46,814 bases of DNA from Paracoccaceae bacterium (GTDB taxonomy: Bacteria; Pseudomonadota; Alphaproteobacteria; Rhodobacterales; Rhodobacteraceae). The position numbers and the translations under genes were made by a program. Under the pieces are notes generated by a model. It saw only the letters and a list, made by a program, of their open reading frames with translations, searched no databases and had not been told where the DNA came from. Positions within the stretch are counted from its first letter, which is position 1. Every line of letters starts with the position of its first letter. This document shows, in pieces, positions 35,604 through 46,814 of this stretch. The stretch covers positions 257-47,070 of the forward strand of contig JAPOVX010000328.1 of assembly GCA_026707935.1 (NCBI GenBank), given 5' to 3'.

Positions 35604-38581
35604 CTCTGGATTCCATCAATGGTCAGTGCACGATCGACGAGCGCCTCTTGTTCGGTTTGGTGTTCTTTTGCAAGCCCCGTCGCCGGGGAAGCCGAGGCTC
35701 TTCGACCAACATAGATCGGCCTTGTGTGACTTGCCCCGCAACGCGTGAGTATCCATTCGAGGTTGGGCTCAATGAAATTCCAGGCCCCCTGGTTCTTGGG
35801 TTCTTCCTGGCACCAGGCGAAGTCTGCCTTCTTGAACCGCCCGAGCTCGCTGGTGAGAGACATGGCCGGGACGGGATAGAGCTGTTCGACCCGCATGATG
35901 TAGATATCCCTGATGCCCCGTGCGTCACGCTCTGCCAGCAAGTCGAAGTAAACCTTTCCCGAGCAGAGAACGCAGCGACGAATCCTGCTGTCCGCAACCA
36001 GCTCCGTTTCCGATTGCCCCTTCTCCGCATCGTCCCAAAGCACCCTGTGAAAGCTCGACCCCGTCGAAAAGTCCTCGATTGCGGACACGGCCATCCGATG
36101 ACGCAAAAGTGACTTGGGAGTCATGATGACCAGGGGTTTTCGGAAATTCCTGTACATCTGGCGTCGAAGGATATGGAAGTAATTGGCCGGGGTCGTGCAG
36201 TTTGCAACGATCCAGTTGTCTTCCGCGCAAAGTTGCAGGAAACGTTCAAGCCTTGCAGAGGAATGTTCCGGCCCTTGTCCTTCGAAACCGTGCGGCAGCA
36301 ACATCACCAGTCCGGACATGCGCAGCCACTTGCTTTCGCCCGCACTGATGAACTGGTCGATCATGATCTGTGCGCCATTGGCGAAGTCGCCGAACTGTGC
36401 TTCCCAAATGGTCAACGCATTGGGTTCCGCGAGGGAATAGCCATATTCGTAGCCAAGAACCGCGTATTCCGAGAGCATGCTGTCTATGACTTCAAAATGT
36501 GCCTGCCCGCTTTTGATTTGGTTGAGGGGCAGAAATCGTTCCTCGGTGTCCTGGTCAATGATTCCCGAGTGTCTCTGGCTGAACGTTCCTCGCGTGCAAT
36601 CCTGACCGGACAAGCGAACCGGGTGTCCCTCGATCAGCAATGACCCGAACGCAAGTGCTTCCGCCGAAGCCCAGTCGATCGCCTTTCCGGTTTTGATGCT
36701 TTCCCGCCTGCTCTTGAGAATCCTCCCAACCGTGCGATGGGGCCGGAAACGCCCAGGTATTCTGGTCGCCGCCCTGCCGATCTCGGCGAGGACTCGAGCA
36801 TCGACACCCGTGGTTCCGCGCTGGTATATGTCGTCCTTCCTGTCGAGGTGAGACCAGCGCCCGTCGAGCCAGTCAGCCTTGTTTGGCAGGTATCCCCTGC
36901 TGGCTTCGAATTCCTGGTCAAGGTGTTCGCGGAAGGTGGATTTCATGTCCTCGATTTCACCGAGTGACATCAAGCCGTCGCGAACAAGCCGGTCGGTGTA
37001 GAGCGACAGCGTCGTCTGGTGCTGCTTGATCCTCGAATACATGATCGGCTGGGTAAACATCGGTTCATCGCCTTCGTTATGGCCGAAACGCCGATAGCAG
37101 AAGATGTCGATGACCACGTCTTTCCCGAATTTCTGTCTAAACTCGGTCGCCACCCTGGCCGCGTGAACGACGGCTTCCGGGTCATCGCCGTTGACATGGA
37201 AAATCGGCGCTTCCACCATCAGGGCGATGTCCGTCGGGTAGGGAGACGAGCGTGAATTCCTCGGGGCGGTCGTGAAGCCGATCTGGTTGTTGACGACGAT
37301 ATGTATGGTTCCGCCGGTCTTGTGACCGCGCAGGCCCGACAGGCCGAAACATTCCGCAACGACGCCCTGTCCGGCGAAGGCAGCATCACCGTGAAGCAGA
37401 ATCGGCAGGACGGCCTTCCGGTCTTCGTCGTGCAGCTGTTCCTGCTTGGCCCGGACTTTCCCGAGCACAACCGGATTGACCGCCTCGAGGTGCGATGGGT
37501 TTGCCGTCAGGGAAAGGTGGACGACGTTGTTGTCGAATTCCCGGTCCGACGAGGCGCCGAGGTGGTATTTGACATCTCCGGAACCGTCGACTTCGTTCGG
37601 TTTGAAATTGCCTCCCTGAAACTCGTTGAAGATCGCCTTGAACGGCTTGCCCATGACATTGGCAAGGACGTTGAGCCTGCCCCGATGCGGCATGCCGATG
37701 ACGATTTCGCGAACGCCCAAAGCGCCGCCGCGCTTGATGATCTGTTCCATCGCCGGAATCAGGGCTTCCCCGCCGTCGAGGCCGAATCGCTTGGTGCCGG
37801 TGTGTTTGACGTGGAGGAATTTCTCGAATTCTTCCGCCTGAACCAGTTTGTTGAGAATGGCTTGTCGCCCCCTCTTGGTGAAGGCGATTTCCTTTCCGTA
37901 GCCCTCGATCCGTTCCTTGAGCCAGGCCGCTTCGGCGGGATCGGAAATGTGCATGTACTGTAATGCAAATGTCCCGCAATAGGTCCGTCGGACGATTCCC
38001 ATGATCTCGCGCAAGGTCGCCGTCTCGAGGCCAAGCACATTGTCGAGAAAGATCGGCCGACTCATGTCGGAATCACCGAATCCGTAGGTTCCCGGGTCAA
38101 GTTCGTCGTGGCCGCCGGTGTCACGCATGCCAAGCGGGTCAAGGTCCGCCGCCAGGTGTCCGCGGATTCGAAATGATCGAATCAGCATCAGGGCGCGAAT
38201 CGAATCGAGCACGGCTTGCTGCACATGGCTTTCATGCACTGCCGTTCCCGGTGTTCCGGGTATTCGACGTCGTATCTTCGTCCGGAGGTCTTCGTCCGAT
38301 TCCTCGAGATCCCAGTTGAACGCCTCGGAAAACCTGGAATCAACCGAAGCCGGCCAGTCCTTGCGCGCCCAGGATGGCCCGTCCGACTCCTGTCTCATGT
38401 CGGCGACATCGTCTCCGAGATCAGCGAAGAGGCGGCTCCATTCGTCGTCGACGGAGTGCGGGTTGTTCGAATAACGGATGAAGAGCTGGCGGATGAATTC
38501 CGCGTTGTTCCTCTGAAGAAAGGACGAAGCGTGCAAATTTCCGTTACCGGTTTGATCCGTTGGGGTGGCTCCGTTCTTCAT
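35600..38581 (-). CDS. odhA: 2-oxoglutarate dehydrogenase E1
   Basis: A 993-residue thiamine-diphosphate enzyme that decarboxylates 2-oxoglutarate and passes succinyl to OdhB. It opens with an E2-binding-type leader ([20 protein letters not shown]), continues with [29 protein letters not shown], and the ThDP signature [18 protein letters not shown], and ends with the transketolase-like C domain ([11 protein letters not shown]). Length is normal. ATG 38581 follows sucD by 81 bases. Overlap with odhB suggests coupled translation. Also called sucA. Confidence 0.97.
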   Translation of the reverse strand: MKNGATPTDQTGNGNLHASSFLQRNNAEFIRQLFIRYSNNPHSVDDEWSRLFADLGDDVADMRQESDGPSWARKDWPASVDSRFSEAFNWDLEESDEDLRTKIRRRIPGTPGTAVHESHVQQAVLDSIRALMLIRSFRIRGHLAADLDPLGMRDTGGHDELDPGTYGFGDSDMSRPIFLDNVLGLETATLREIMGIVRRTYCGTFALQYMHISDPAEAAWLKERIEGYGKEIAFTKRGRQAILNKLVQAEEFEKFLHVKHTGTKRFGLDGGEALIPAMEQIIKRGGALGVREIVIGMPHRGRLNVLANVMGKPFKAIFNEFQGGNFKPNEVDGSGDVKYHLGASSDREFDNNVVHLSLTANPSHLEAVNPVVLGKVRAKQEQLHDEDRKAVLPILLHGDAAFAGQGVVAECFGLSGLRGHKTGGTIHIVVNNQIGFTTAPRNSRSSPYPTDIALMVEAPIFHVNGDDPEAVVHAARVATEFRQKFGKDVVIDIFCYRRFGHNEGDEPMFTQPIMYSRIKQHQTTLSLYTDRLVRDGLMSLGEIEDMKSTFREHLDQEFEASRGYLPNKADWLDGRWSHLDRKDDIYQRGTTGVDARVLAEIGRAATRIPGRFRPHRTVGRILKSRRESIKTGKAIDWASAEALAFGSLLIEGHPVRLSGQDCTRGTFSQRHSGIIDQDTEERFLPLNQIKSGQAHFEVIDSMLSEYAVLGYEYGYSLAEPNALTIWEAQFGDFANGAQIMIDQFISAGESKWLRMSGLVMLLPHGFEGQGPEHSSARLERFLQLCAEDNWIVANCTTPANYFHILRRQMYRNFRKPLVIMTPKSLLRHRMAVSAIEDFSTGSSFHRVLWDDAEKGQSETELVADSRIRRCVLCSGKVYFDLLAERDARGIRDIYIMRVEQLYPVPAMSLTSELGRFKKADFAWCQEEPKNQGAWNFIEPNLEWILTRCGASHTRPIYVGRRASASPATGLAKEHQTEQEALVDRALTIDGIQR

Positions 38582-38662
38582 AATTTCCTCCGTGGTCTGC
38601 CGGGATACCGACCGTTCGGCCTGCGACGATTCAAACCGTGTTGAATCCGGCTTCCTCCGGCC

Positions 38663-39550
38663 TCAGGCGCCCTTGATGGCCTCCAGTACCGCATCACCGA
38701 GACTCGCGGGGCTTTCCGCGATAACGATCCCCGCTGCACTCATTGCGTCGATCTTTCCCTCTGCCGTGCCTTTGCCGCCCGAGACGATAGCGCCCGCATG
38801 TCCCATTCTGCGGCCGGGCGGTGCCGTTCGCCCGGCAATGAATCCGGCGACCGGTTTCGAACGGCCCTTTCCCCGTTCCGTTGCAAGGTATGCCGCCGCT
38901 TCCTCTTCCGCCGAACCGCCGATTTCTCCAATCATGATGACGGAATCGGTTTCATCATCATCGAGAAACATGTCCAGGACATCAATGAACTCGGTACCCT
39001 TGATCGGGTCTCCGCCAAGGCCGACGCAGGTGGACTGGCCGAGTCCGATCGCGGTCGTCTGACCGACGGCCTCATAGGTCAACGTGCCTGAACGGGAGAC
39101 GACGCCGACAGATCCGCGACGGTGAATGTGGCCTGGCATGATACCGATCTTGCAATCCTCCGGCGTGATGACTCCCGGGCAGTTGGGTCCGATCAGGCGC
39201 GTGGTGCTGTTGTCGAGCACCCGTTTGACCCTGAGCATGTCCAGCACGGGAATTCCTTCGGTAATGCAGACGATGAGCTCAATTCCGGCGTCTATGGCTT
39301 CCAGGATTGCGTCCGCGGCAAACGGTGGCGGGACATAGACCGCGCTTGCATTCGCACCCGTTGCCGAACGCGCAGCCGTTACCGTGTCGAAAACCGGCAG
39401 CCCCAGGTGGGTAGAGCCGCCCTTTCCCGGAGTGACGCCACCGACGACTGCCGTACCGTATGCGATCGCCTGTTCGGAATGAAATGATCCGTGCCGACCG
39501 GTGAAGCCCTGACAAATGACCCGGGTGCCCTTGTCAACAAGAATGGCCAT
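38663..39550 (-). CDS. sucD: Succinyl-CoA ligase, alpha subunit
   Basis: A 295-residue alpha subunit. The CoA-binding N terminus has [19 protein letters not shown], and the phosphohistidine lies in [17 protein letters not shown]. It converts succinyl-CoA to succinate with substrate-level phosphorylation together with SucC. ATG 39550 is chosen because [15 protein letters not shown] is the standard beginning; the upstream open frame overlaps sucC and is not related. It starts 16 bases after the sucC stop. Confidence 0.97.
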   Translation of the reverse strand: MAILVDKGTRVICQGFTGRHGSFHSEQAIAYGTAVVGGVTPGKGGSTHLGLPVFDTVTAARSATGANASAVYVPPPFAADAILEAIDAGIELIVCITEGIPVLDMLRVKRVLDNSTTRLIGPNCPGVITPEDCKIGIMPGHIHRRGSVGVVSRSGTLTYEAVGQTTAIGLGQSTCVGLGGDPIKGTEFIDVLDMFLDDDETDSVIMIGEIGGSAEEEAAAYLATERGKGRSKPVAGFIAGRTAPPGRRMGHAGAIVSGGKGTAEGKIDAMSAAGIVIAESPASLGDAVLEAIKGA

Positions 39551-39566
39551 GATTGGGTCCTTCCGC

Positions 39567-40760
39567 CTAGGCTCTGACTTCCGCGATGATCCGCTTTGCG
39601 GCATCCGCAAGGTCGTTTGCAGCCGCAATTCTGAGACCGCTGCTCCCGAGGATCTGCCGTCCGATCTCGACATTGGTTCCTTCGAGTCGAACGACGAGCG
39701 GGACGTGTAGACCGACATCCCGAACCGCCGCAACAATGCCTTCGGCGATGACGTCGCACCGCATGATGCCGCCGAAGATATTGACGAGGATTCCCTTGAC
39801 CTTCGGATCGGACGTAATGATCTTGAAAGCTTCCTTGACCTGTTCCCGTGATGCACCGCCTCCTACGTCCAGGAAATTGGCCGGCTCGGAACCGTAGAGC
39901 TTGATGATGTCCATGGTTGCCATGGCGAGGCCGGCTCCGTTCACAAGACAGCCTATTTCACCGTCCAGGGCAATGTAATTCAGCCCGAATGCGGACGCCG
40001 AGACTTCCCGTTCGTCCTCTTCGGCGAGATCCCTGAGTGCCAGGATGTCGGGCTGCCTGTACAGTGCGTTACCGTCGAATGAGATCTTTGCATCCAGGCA
40101 CATGAGCCGGTCGTTTCCGTCGACCACAAGCGGGTTGATTTCGAGAAGTTCGCAGTCCTTCTCCATGAACAGGCGAAAGAGATTTCGGACGAGAGCCAGG
40201 CAGTCCCGGACGGTATCGCCGGACAAACCCAGGCCGAAAGCGATCTTCCTGGCGTGAAAATCCGAAATTCCCGATGCGGGGTCGACGGTCACCGTGAGAA
40301 TCCGCTCTGGCGTGGACGCCGCTACCTCCTCGATATCCATTCCGCCTTCGGTCGAGGCAACGATCGACAAGCGCGACGTTCCGCGGTCGATCAGCAGCGC
40401 GAGGTAAAGTTCACGGCGAATGTCGCAGCCATCTTCAAGATACACCCTCCCGACCGTCTTTCCTTCCGGACCGGTCTGGTGTGTAACGAGAGTTCGTCCG
40501 AGCATGTCTTCGGCGGCCATGGCGGCCTCCTCCCGCGACCGGGCGATCCGGACGCCACCGAAGTCTTCCGTAGGCGCATTCCTGAACCTGCCCTTGCCCC
40601 GGCCTCCCGCATGGATCTGGGCCTTGACAACCCAGACCGGGCCCGAGAGTTCCCGCGCCGCGCTGCTGGCCTGTTCTGTCGAGGTGACCACGCGACCCTC
40701 TGCGACGGGGACGCCGAATTCGCGGAGAAGGTCCTTCGCCTGATGTTCATGAATGTTCAT
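39567..40760 (-). CDS. sucC: Succinyl-CoA ligase, beta subunit
   Basis: A 397-residue ATP-grasp subunit opening [19 protein letters not shown]. Nucleotide-binding residues occur in [15 protein letters not shown], and the metal-binding and CoA-facing part reads LLEINPLVV and [22 protein letters not shown] conserved [15 protein letters not shown] follows. Full length, standard start. Second gene of the block, 183 bases after mdh. Confidence 0.97.
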   Translation of the reverse strand: MNIHEHQAKDLLREFGVPVAEGRVVTSTEQASSAARELSGPVWVVKAQIHAGGRGKGRFRNAPTEDFGGVRIARSREEAAMAAEDMLGRTLVTHQTGPEGKTVGRVYLEDGCDIRRELYLALLIDRGTSRLSIVASTEGGMDIEEVAASTPERILTVTVDPASGISDFHARKIAFGLGLSGDTVRDCLALVRNLFRLFMEKDCELLEINPLVVDGNDRLMCLDAKISFDGNALYRQPDILALRDLAEEDEREVSASAFGLNYIALDGEIGCLVNGAGLAMATMDIIKLYGSEPANFLDVGGGASREQVKEAFKIITSDPKVKGILVNIFGGIMRCDVIAEGIVAAVRDVGLHVPLVVRLEGTNVEIGRQILGSSGLRIAAANDLADAAKRIIAEVRA

Positions 40761-40943
40761 AAGCAGTCAGCCCGTTTTGAATGCCTGAAATGTCGGGGAG
40801 ACGGGCGGCAGACAGCCGGTCTCGAGCGGAAAGTGCGAATCGTTGCGATCCAGGGAAGGACACCATGGGTTTCGGCCTCGTTTCAAAACCCGTTTGCCGC
40901 GTACAGACCGACCGTGCTCATGCGCCGTACTGATGACTCGATG

Positions 40944-41960
<1,017 letters not shown>

Positions 41961-41985
41961 TCATTGACCGAAAAGGGCAAGCAAG

Positions 41986-42273
41986 GTGAAGCCGAGGACG
42001 GGTCGGCCTCACGTACCGACCACCTTCGCCGTGTTCGAAGCGTACCTCATCAAGATGCGTACCAGAGCGGGCATGGCGATCGCCAGGGCCAAGGGAAACC
42101 TGTGGGGGAAGAGGCCGAATCTGTCAGAAAAACAAAGGAAAGAGTTCTGGCGGATGCATGGCACAGGGCGATACCCGATCAGCGATCTCGCCGAGGTCGT
42201 CTCGGATTCACGTCCGACCGTCTATCGGACGCTGAACATGCGACAGACCGCTTGGAGCGTCTTGTCACACTGA
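41986..42273 (+). pseudogene. C-terminal fragment of a serine recombinase
   Basis: Homology to resolvase/invertase proteins begins about base 42019 (FAVFEAYLIKMRTRAGMAIA), continues through GNLWGKRPNLSEKQRKEFWR and ends in a helix-turn-helix (YPISDLAEVVSDSRPTVYRT). The catalytic N-terminal domain with its serine is missing. A GTG at 41986 could start a 95-residue DNA-binding remnant, but nothing suggests it is used. It lies between the TCA operon and the damaged metal transporter, marking one edge of the foreign-looking segment. Confidence 0.78.
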
Positions 42274-42521
42274 GCCGGAAATCGACCCGCACACTGGAAC
42301 TCAAAGCCTCAAGCAGGTCTCGAGTTTCGAATTTCAAAAAAACTGTGCCAAAGACGAACTGATGACGTCGGTCACAAAGCCAGCCAGAAGCACCTCTTCG
42401 CGCTGCTTCTCTTCGCCCCTCACTAACCGGTAGCCACGGGATTTCGTTGTCGGGGAAAGGAACAGGGTGTGAAAAATGTCCGCGATGACATGCCGTCGTT
42501 CGGTCAATTCTTCCTGGACCG

Positions 42522-43414
42522 CTATCTCTCCATTTTCCGCGTCCTGAACAGCAACAGGAACACAAAGGCAGAGCCGATCGATGTGGTCACGACCCCCACC
42601 GGCAATTCCTGCGGAGCAAGGAGAAGCCTGCACGGCATATCCGAGACGGTGAGCAATACGGCGCCCACGATGGCTGCCGTTGGCAGAATCTGCCGGTGCA
42701 ACGGCCCCGCAATTCCGCGCGCAAGGTGCGGCACCATCAAGCCCACGAAGCCGATCACGCCAGCGACAGACACAAACACGGCCGTGGCCAGCGCGGCCAC
42801 GAAGAACATGCTGAACCGCATCCCCTGCACCGGCACGACAATGGTCAATGCTGCGAGATCGCCGGTCAAAAGCGCGTCCAACCATCGGCTGTGATAAAGG
42901 GAATAGGCCAAGATCAGCACCAGCCCGGTGCAGACCAGCGGGAAGGTTTCCCATCGGGCCAGACCGAGGCCGCCCAACATCCAGAAAATCACCGAACGTG
43001 CCGGGCGGCTGTCACCTGCGAATACGAGATAGTTTGTGATCGCCGCAAAGAGGAATGACACTGCCAATCCGGCGAGGATCAGCTTTTCTGGCGCGCTTGT
43101 GCGCAGACCTCGGACAAGCGCCAGCACGATGCCCGAGGCAACGAGGCCACCGCAGAACGCCGCCAGCGGAAGCGTCCAGATGCGCAGAATTTCGCCTGTC
43201 GCCGTGATGACAAAAACAGCACCCGCGGCAAGCGCAGGTCGAACACGATTCGATGCAGCGGAGACATGTCGCCCCCAACAAGCCCGCTGTTCAGGGCAAT
43301 CGCCTCGACAACGTCGAAAAACGGGATATTCGTTGTGCCATATAGGGTCGACGCCAGCAAAAGGGCGGCCAGAACAACCGCCCCGGTGAAATTTGCCAGA
43401 CCCAATCGGGCCAA
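42522..43414 (-). pseudogene. FecCD-type metal/siderophore permease with internal deletion and frameshift
   Basis: The N-terminal part (TTG 43414) codes LANFTGAVVLAALLLASTLYG to LHRIVFDLRLPRVL; the C-terminal part, in another frame, codes AAGAVFVITATGEILRIWT through GFVGLMVPHLARGI to the end at 42522. Between them, about 35-50 residues including the hallmark GA-x-LA...Q...NPLA-x-P...G block are gone. The junction near 43221-43235 lies at GCTTGCCGCGGGTGCTG, fitting deletion between short similar sequences. A functional permease is not possible. The TTG start is one base after the binding-protein stop. Confidence 0.85.
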
Positions 43415-43415
43415 G

Positions 43416-44370
43416 TCAGTTCAAACCTGGATTCATCGCTTGGGCCACTATTGCGATGGCGCGGATGTTTGCCGGGCCAGGTGTCAACTCTTCATACCGA
43501 AAGCCGATCCAGCGTTCGTTCTTGACCGCGTCGGTCTGAGACATCACCGGGTGCTCTTGCAGGAACATGAAGGTGTCGGCCGCGCCGTTTCCTGCCTGAT
43601 AATCGAGCAGCACCAGAGACTCCGGATTGGCCGCTGCAACCGCCCCCCACGACGTGCGGCCCCAGTTTGTATCGAGGTCACGGGTGACATTCGTGCCGCT
43701 CGCAGCTGCAATCATCGCATCGGGAATGGCGAACTTGCCTGCGGTGGAGGGCGCGTCGGCAGGGCTGTCCAACAGGAAGACGCGGAGCCCTTTCAGGTCG
43801 GCGGTCTGCATTTCGATGGCGGCGGGTTCCGCTTTCCAGCCAGCCACAAGCGCTTCGGCCCTGTCGTCAACCTGCATGACTCTGCCGAGGCGCGGAACGT
43901 CGTCAAACAGCAGGTCCATGCCGACGAACGAACGGGTGATCCTTGTCGAGATGCCCGCAGCTTTCGGTCAGAACGATTGTCTTGATGCCGTAAGGCGCAA
44001 GCGTGTCGGGTGTGACATCGCCGCCGGGGCGCATGCCATAGTACGATCCGGCAAGGAACAGATCCGGTTCCACTGAAATCAGGTTTTCGATGGCCGGAAT
44101 CTTCGGTGCCAGCTCAGGTATGTCGCCGCGCAGGTTATCGAATTCAGGGCTGGTTTTGTACCAGCCAGTAATGCCTGTCAGGCCGACAATCTTGTCTTGC
44201 AGTTCCAGTTCAAAGGCCATGTCGGTCATGTTCTTGTCGTGCACCACAATCCGCTCGGGCGCGGTATCGAAGTCCAGCGGGTCACCGCAATTGTCGACAG
44301 TGATGCCATCGGCGGTGGCGGTGCTGGCACAGGCGGCAGCGACACTTGCCAGCAAAAGGCATCGCATCAT
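43416..44370 (-). pseudogene. FecB/BtuF-type metal-chelate binding protein broken by a 4-base duplication
   Basis: About 318 residues in two frames. The first half has a signal peptide (MMRCLLLASVAAACASTATA) and a Peripla_BP_2 domain (ERIVVHDKNMTDMAFELEL to LTESCGHLDKDHPF). The second half resumes at GMDLLFDDVPRLGRV and ends QAMNPGLN. At the break the sequence is CCGTTCGTTCGTCGG where CCGTTCGTCGG would be continuous; one copy of TTCG (plus strand near 43926-43934) is extra, a typical slippage event. Repaired, the reading is DHPFVGMDLLFDDV. The gene lies between the ATPase tail and the permease. Confidence 0.87.
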
Positions 44371-44394
44371 GGGTTGTTCCTTTCCATTGAGATT

Positions 44395-44604
44395 TCATTT
44401 TTTTCGGATATCCAGCGCGGGGATCAGGCGACCTTGATGTGCAAAGTGCAGGTAGGTGACGCCGAAAACGTCCTGGACCCTTTCGGGCGTCAGCACCTCG
44501 TTGACGGGGCCGAACCCGGCTAGCCGGGCTGTGTTGATCAGGGCGACATGGCTGGCAAACTCGGGGATCATGCAAAACGACAAGATCAGTTGGTCGTGGC
44601 CCAT
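44395..44604 (-). pseudogene. C-terminal tail of a FecE-type ATPase
   Basis: From ATG 44604 the frame codes 69 residues. FASHVALINTARLAGFG, VNEVLTPERVQDVFGV and GRLIPALDIRKK match the end of siderophore-type ABC ATPases (after the switch histidine, HD at residues 3-4). Walker A, signature and Walker B, about 190 residues, are missing, so no ATPase activity is possible. The truncation ends right beside the palindromic operator of the divergent zur-like gene, suggesting a deletion that kept the promoter. Confidence 0.72.
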
Positions 44605-44618
44605 GCCTACTTAATGAA

Positions 44619-44635
44619 ACGTTATAATATTGCGT
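44619..44635. promoter_or_regulatory. Candidate Zur/Fur-family operator
   Basis: The 17-mer ACGTTATAATATTGCGT matches its own reverse complement at 13 of 17 positions (six of eight pairs) and sits in an A/T-rich stretch otherwise rare here. It resembles the alphaproteobacterial Zur box (GAAATGTTATA and its mirror image). It lies between the divergent ATPase remnant and the Fur-family gene, 56 bases before the latter's ATG, and could control both sides. Similarity was judged by eye. Confidence 0.55.
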
Positions 44636-44690
44636 AAAATAACCTCATCGACTACTATCGTCGAGAGGGGTGACGACACGGAGGTACCAA

Positions 44691-45110
44691 ATGACGCAGG
44701 GACCATCTCGCCAGACGCATACTGTCAGGGTACTCGAGTTTCTAAGGCGTCAGTGGCCCCCGCTCTCTGCCCATGGGATTCTGGAAGCGCTCCGCGCGGA
44801 CGGCGTGACCGCGGCGACGACTGTTTACGGGGCATTGGCCAAATTGCATGAGGCCGGCCACGTACACCGAATCGAGTCCTCGAACGCTTGGACAGCGTGC
44901 CGCGAAGCGCATCATTCCGAGACCCCGGTTTTTGAGATCTGCGGTGGCTGCGGCAACGTCACGGAGCATGTGTCTTCGCATCTTGCCCGCACCATCGCAG
45001 CCCTGTCCGCAGACTCAGATTTCGCGCCCGACCGCTCGGTCATCGAGATCCACGGGCGCTGCAGCGATTGCGGTGCAACCGCACCAAACCCTAGAAAGGA
45101 CGAAAGATGA
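44691..45110 (+). CDS. zur: Fur-family regulator, probably Zur
   Basis: A 139-residue repressor with an N-terminal winged helix ([20 protein letters not shown]) and a C-terminal dimerisation domain. Structural zinc is expected at Cys84/Cys87 ([11 protein letters not shown]) and Cys124/Cys127 (GRCSDCG). ATG 44691 has GGAGG eight bases upstream; the frame is open further back without a site. It overlaps the COG0523 gene as ATGA. Zinc rather than iron sensing is inferred from the COG0523 neighbour and the upstream palindrome; Fur-like alternatives (Mur, Irr) have different contexts. Confidence 0.85.
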   Translation: MTQGPSRQTHTVRVLEFLRRQWPPLSAHGILEALRADGVTAATTVYGALAKLHEAGHVHRIESSNAWTACREAHHSETPVFEICGGCGNVTEHVSSHLARTIAALSADSDFAPDRSVIEIHGRCSDCGATAPNPRKDER

Positions 45111-46078
45111 ACCAACGCTCACAAATTCCCGTCACTGTGCTCACCGGCTTCCTCGGCGCCGGCAAGACGACGCTTCTGAATCGCATCCTCACGGAGCGCC
45201 ATGGCAAGCGCTATGCAGTCATCGTCAACGAGTTTGGCGAGGAAGGCATCGACAACGATCTTGTCGTTGATGCCGACGAGGAAGTGTTCGAGATGAACAA
45301 CGGTTGCATATGCTGCACCGTCCGCGGCGATCTGATCCGGATCCTGAGCGGTTTGATGAAGCGCGGCGACCAGTTTGACGCCATCGTCGTCGAAACCACC
45401 GGTCTTGCCGATCCGGCCCCCGTGGCGCAGACCTTTTTCGTCGACCAGGATGTCGCCGACCGCACGCGGCTCGATGCCATCGTGACCGTAGCGGATGCCG
45501 TCCATCTCGACGCGCAGCTTGGCGAGCATCACGAAGCCGAGGAACAGGTGGCCTTCGCTGATGTTGTTCTGCTCAACAAGACCGATCTCGTGGAAGCTGA
45601 CCGGCTTGAGCGGATCGAGGCGCGGATCCGCAAGATCAATCCATATACGAAGATCATCCGCACCACGCACTGCGTGGCGCCGCTGGATGAAGTTCTTGGG
45701 CTAAACGCGTTCAGCCTCGACCGCGTCCTGGAGGTGGAACCCGATTTCCTGACCTCCGAACACGATCACGACCACGACGATGACGTCACAAGCGTCTCAT
45801 TTGTCTCGGAAACGCCGCTTGATCTAGACAGGTTCCAGCAGTGGTTCGGCCAGCTCCTGCAGCAGCGCGGCCAAGACATACTGCGCTCGAAGGGCATCCT
45901 GGACTTTTCCGGGCATGGCGACCGTTACGTCTTCCAGGGGGTGCACATGCTGATGGACGGATCGCCAATGGGACCGTGGCCAGAGGGCAGGCCCCGCCTG
46001 TCTCGCGTGGTGTTCATCGGTCGCGATCTCGAAAACATGGGGCGGAAGGAAGGGTTTGAGGCGTGTCGGGCGGCGTGA
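45107..46078 (+). CDS. COG0523 (CobW/ZigA-like) GTPase metal chaperone
   Basis: A 323-residue G3E GTPase. The P loop is [10 protein letters not shown] (residues 14-23), the metal motif CICC is at residues 67-70 (Cys-x-Cys-Cys), the guanine motif NKTD is at 157-160, and a His/Asp-rich loop EHDHDHDDD lies at residues 218-226. This composition fits the zinc-linked COG0523 subgroup that delivers metal to target proteins when zinc is scarce. It overlaps zur by four bases and should be regulated with it. CobW of cobalamin synthesis is the alternative but no cob genes are near. Confidence 0.92.
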   Translation: MNQRSQIPVTVLTGFLGAGKTTLLNRILTERHGKRYAVIVNEFGEEGIDNDLVVDADEEVFEMNNGCICCTVRGDLIRILSGLMKRGDQFDAIVVETTGLADPAPVAQTFFVDQDVADRTRLDAIVTVADAVHLDAQLGEHHEAEEQVAFADVVLLNKTDLVEADRLERIEARIRKINPYTKIIRTTHCVAPLDEVLGLNAFSLDRVLEVEPDFLTSEHDHDHDDDVTSVSFVSETPLDLDRFQQWFGQLLQQRGQDILRSKGILDFSGHGDRYVFQGVHMLMDGSPMGPWPEGRPRLSRVVFIGRDLENMGRKEGFEACRAA

Positions 46079-46814
46079 CGCCAGACCTGCCGAGGCGTGT
46101 CAATCGGCGGGGCGGGTTCCCTCGATCGGTGTTGGAGAAACGCGGCCTGAAGTTCGAGATCGGTGCTCCAGTCACGGGCGCCACTGCCGCAGGTGAGGCC
46201 GTCGCCGTGGCTTCTGGCGACGGAACCGTTCGCCATTTCCGCCCCGAAACGCCCCCCACTGCGACGAAGGCACATGATGCCGCCGTCCTCTGCCTTGTGG
46301 CGGACGCCGACCATGTGTTGACCGGCGGCGATGACGGACGGTTTCTCCGCATATCGCCTGGTGGCCAGGTTGAAGAGATCGCCAATTTCGGCTCGCGTTG
46401 GGTCGATTGCGTTGCCGCTGGTCATGGGCAAAGGGCGTGCTCGTCCGGAAGGATCGTGCATGTCTGGCGCAGGGGAGAAACCTCGGCGACATCGCTCGAG
46501 CACGTCAGCACCGTCGGGGGCCTCGCCTTCGATGCGAAGGGCAAGCGTCTGGCCGTTGCCCATTATGGCGGCGCGACAATCTGGGAGCGTGGCGAGCGGC
46601 GTTGGAAGCCCTCGAAGCTTGTCTGGAAAGGATCCCATGGCGCCGTGAGCTTCAGTCCGGATGGCAGGTATCTTGTCACGGCCATGCAGGAAAATGCGCT
46701 TCATGGCTGGCGCCTCCGCGACAAGGGCCACATGGCCATGCAGGGGTACCCGGCCAAGATAAAGAGCTTCGTGTGGGTAGGCGACGCGCCTCATCTGGTT
46801 ACATCCGGCGCGGA
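46063..46814 (+). CDS. WD40-repeat protein linked to the COG0523 gene, 3' end outside the window
   Basis: At least 250 codons in plus frame 1, running off the window. GTG 46063 is preferred since AAGGAAGGG ends about eight bases upstream; GTG 46075 overlaps the COG0523 stop as GTGA and is an alternative. Repeat-like blades are visible: [49 protein letters not shown] and [14 protein letters not shown]. The chain has no signal peptide, so the protein is probably cytoplasmic and may act as a scaffold. Pairing with COG0523 genes downstream of Zur suggests a zinc-homeostasis role, but none is known to me with certainty. Confidence 0.8.
   Translation, partial: MSGGVTPDLPRRVNRRGGFPRSVLEKRGLKFEIGAPVTGATAAGEAVAVASGDGTVRHFRPETPPTATKAHDAAVLCLVADADHVLTGGDDGRFLRISPGGQVEEIANFGSRWVDCVAAGHGQRACSSGRIVHVWRRGETSATSLEHVSTVGGLAFDAKGKRLAVAHYGGATIWERGERRWKPSKLVWKGSHGAVSFSPDGRYLVTAMQENALHGWRLRDKGHMAMQGYPAKIKSFVWVGDAPHLVTSGA

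Noticed and set aside
42334-42521. C-terminal fragment of another protein after the permease remnant on the minus strand
   Set aside because: The frame is open (ends about 42334) but has no start, no recognisable motif and lies in the recombinase scar.
45925-46794. Minus-strand frame opposite the WD40 gene
   Set aside because: The plus frame shows clear WD40 repeats; the minus frame has none.

Overview
The window is chromosomal DNA of an alphaproteobacterium of fairly high GC. Pointers are the FYDLN-acid protein (TIGR02300, an alphaproteobacterial family), the mdh-sucC-sucD-odhA-odhB-lpdA order, a Caulobacter-type inositol ABC transporter and two alanine tRNAs. Genus cannot be told from the sequence alone. 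Both window ends cut genes (a BKACE enzyme on the left, a WD40 protein on the right).

Layout. (1) 1-5589, plus strand: a carnitine-type catabolic group, with a BKACE beta-keto acid cleavage enzyme, a fused L-carnitine dehydrogenase/betainyl-CoA thioesterase, a DMT exporter, glutaryl-CoA dehydrogenase and an SDR. (2) 5668-10260, minus strand: gcvT-gcvH-gcvP behind a tandem glycine riboswitch. (3) 10813-15447, plus strand: a branched-chain-type ABC transporter (binding protein, livH with a frameshift, livM, livG, livF), convergent with a BASS-family transporter. (4) 16594-29022: inositol-related genes in several blocks: iolE + SDR (minus), aldolase + 2-hydroxyacid dehydrogenase + Gfo/Idh/MocA oxidoreductase (plus), and iolI-ibpA-iatP-iatA-small membrane protein-iolB (minus). 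Between the first two blocks is a scar of two tyrosine-recombinase C-terminal remnants flanking an intact Uma2-type nuclease gene. (5) 29267-31845: a phytochelatin-synthase-like protein, tRNA-Ala(CGC), the FYDLN-acid protein and a YgjP/SprT-like metallopeptidase. (6) 31882-41912, minus strand: the TCA block mdh, sucC, sucD, odhA, odhB, a VOC-family gene and lpdA. (7) 41986-46814: a serine-recombinase tail, a decayed FecBCD-type metal ABC transporter (all three genes damaged), and a divergent, apparently intact Zur-like regulator, COG0523 GTPase and WD40 protein behind a palindromic candidate Zur operator.

How the genes could work together (inference): carnitine would be oxidised to dehydrocarnitine, cleaved with acetyl-CoA to betainyl-CoA and acetoacetate, and the thioesterase would release glycine betaine. 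Betaine demethylation, encoded elsewhere, ends in glycine, which the riboswitch-controlled glycine cleavage system would consume. Inositol import and IolI/IolE/IolB would feed the classical inositol pathway, whose iolA, iolC, iolD and a certain iolG are not in the window. The most unusual regions are the metal-transporter graveyard beside the Zur locus and the double integrase scar around the Uma2 gene.
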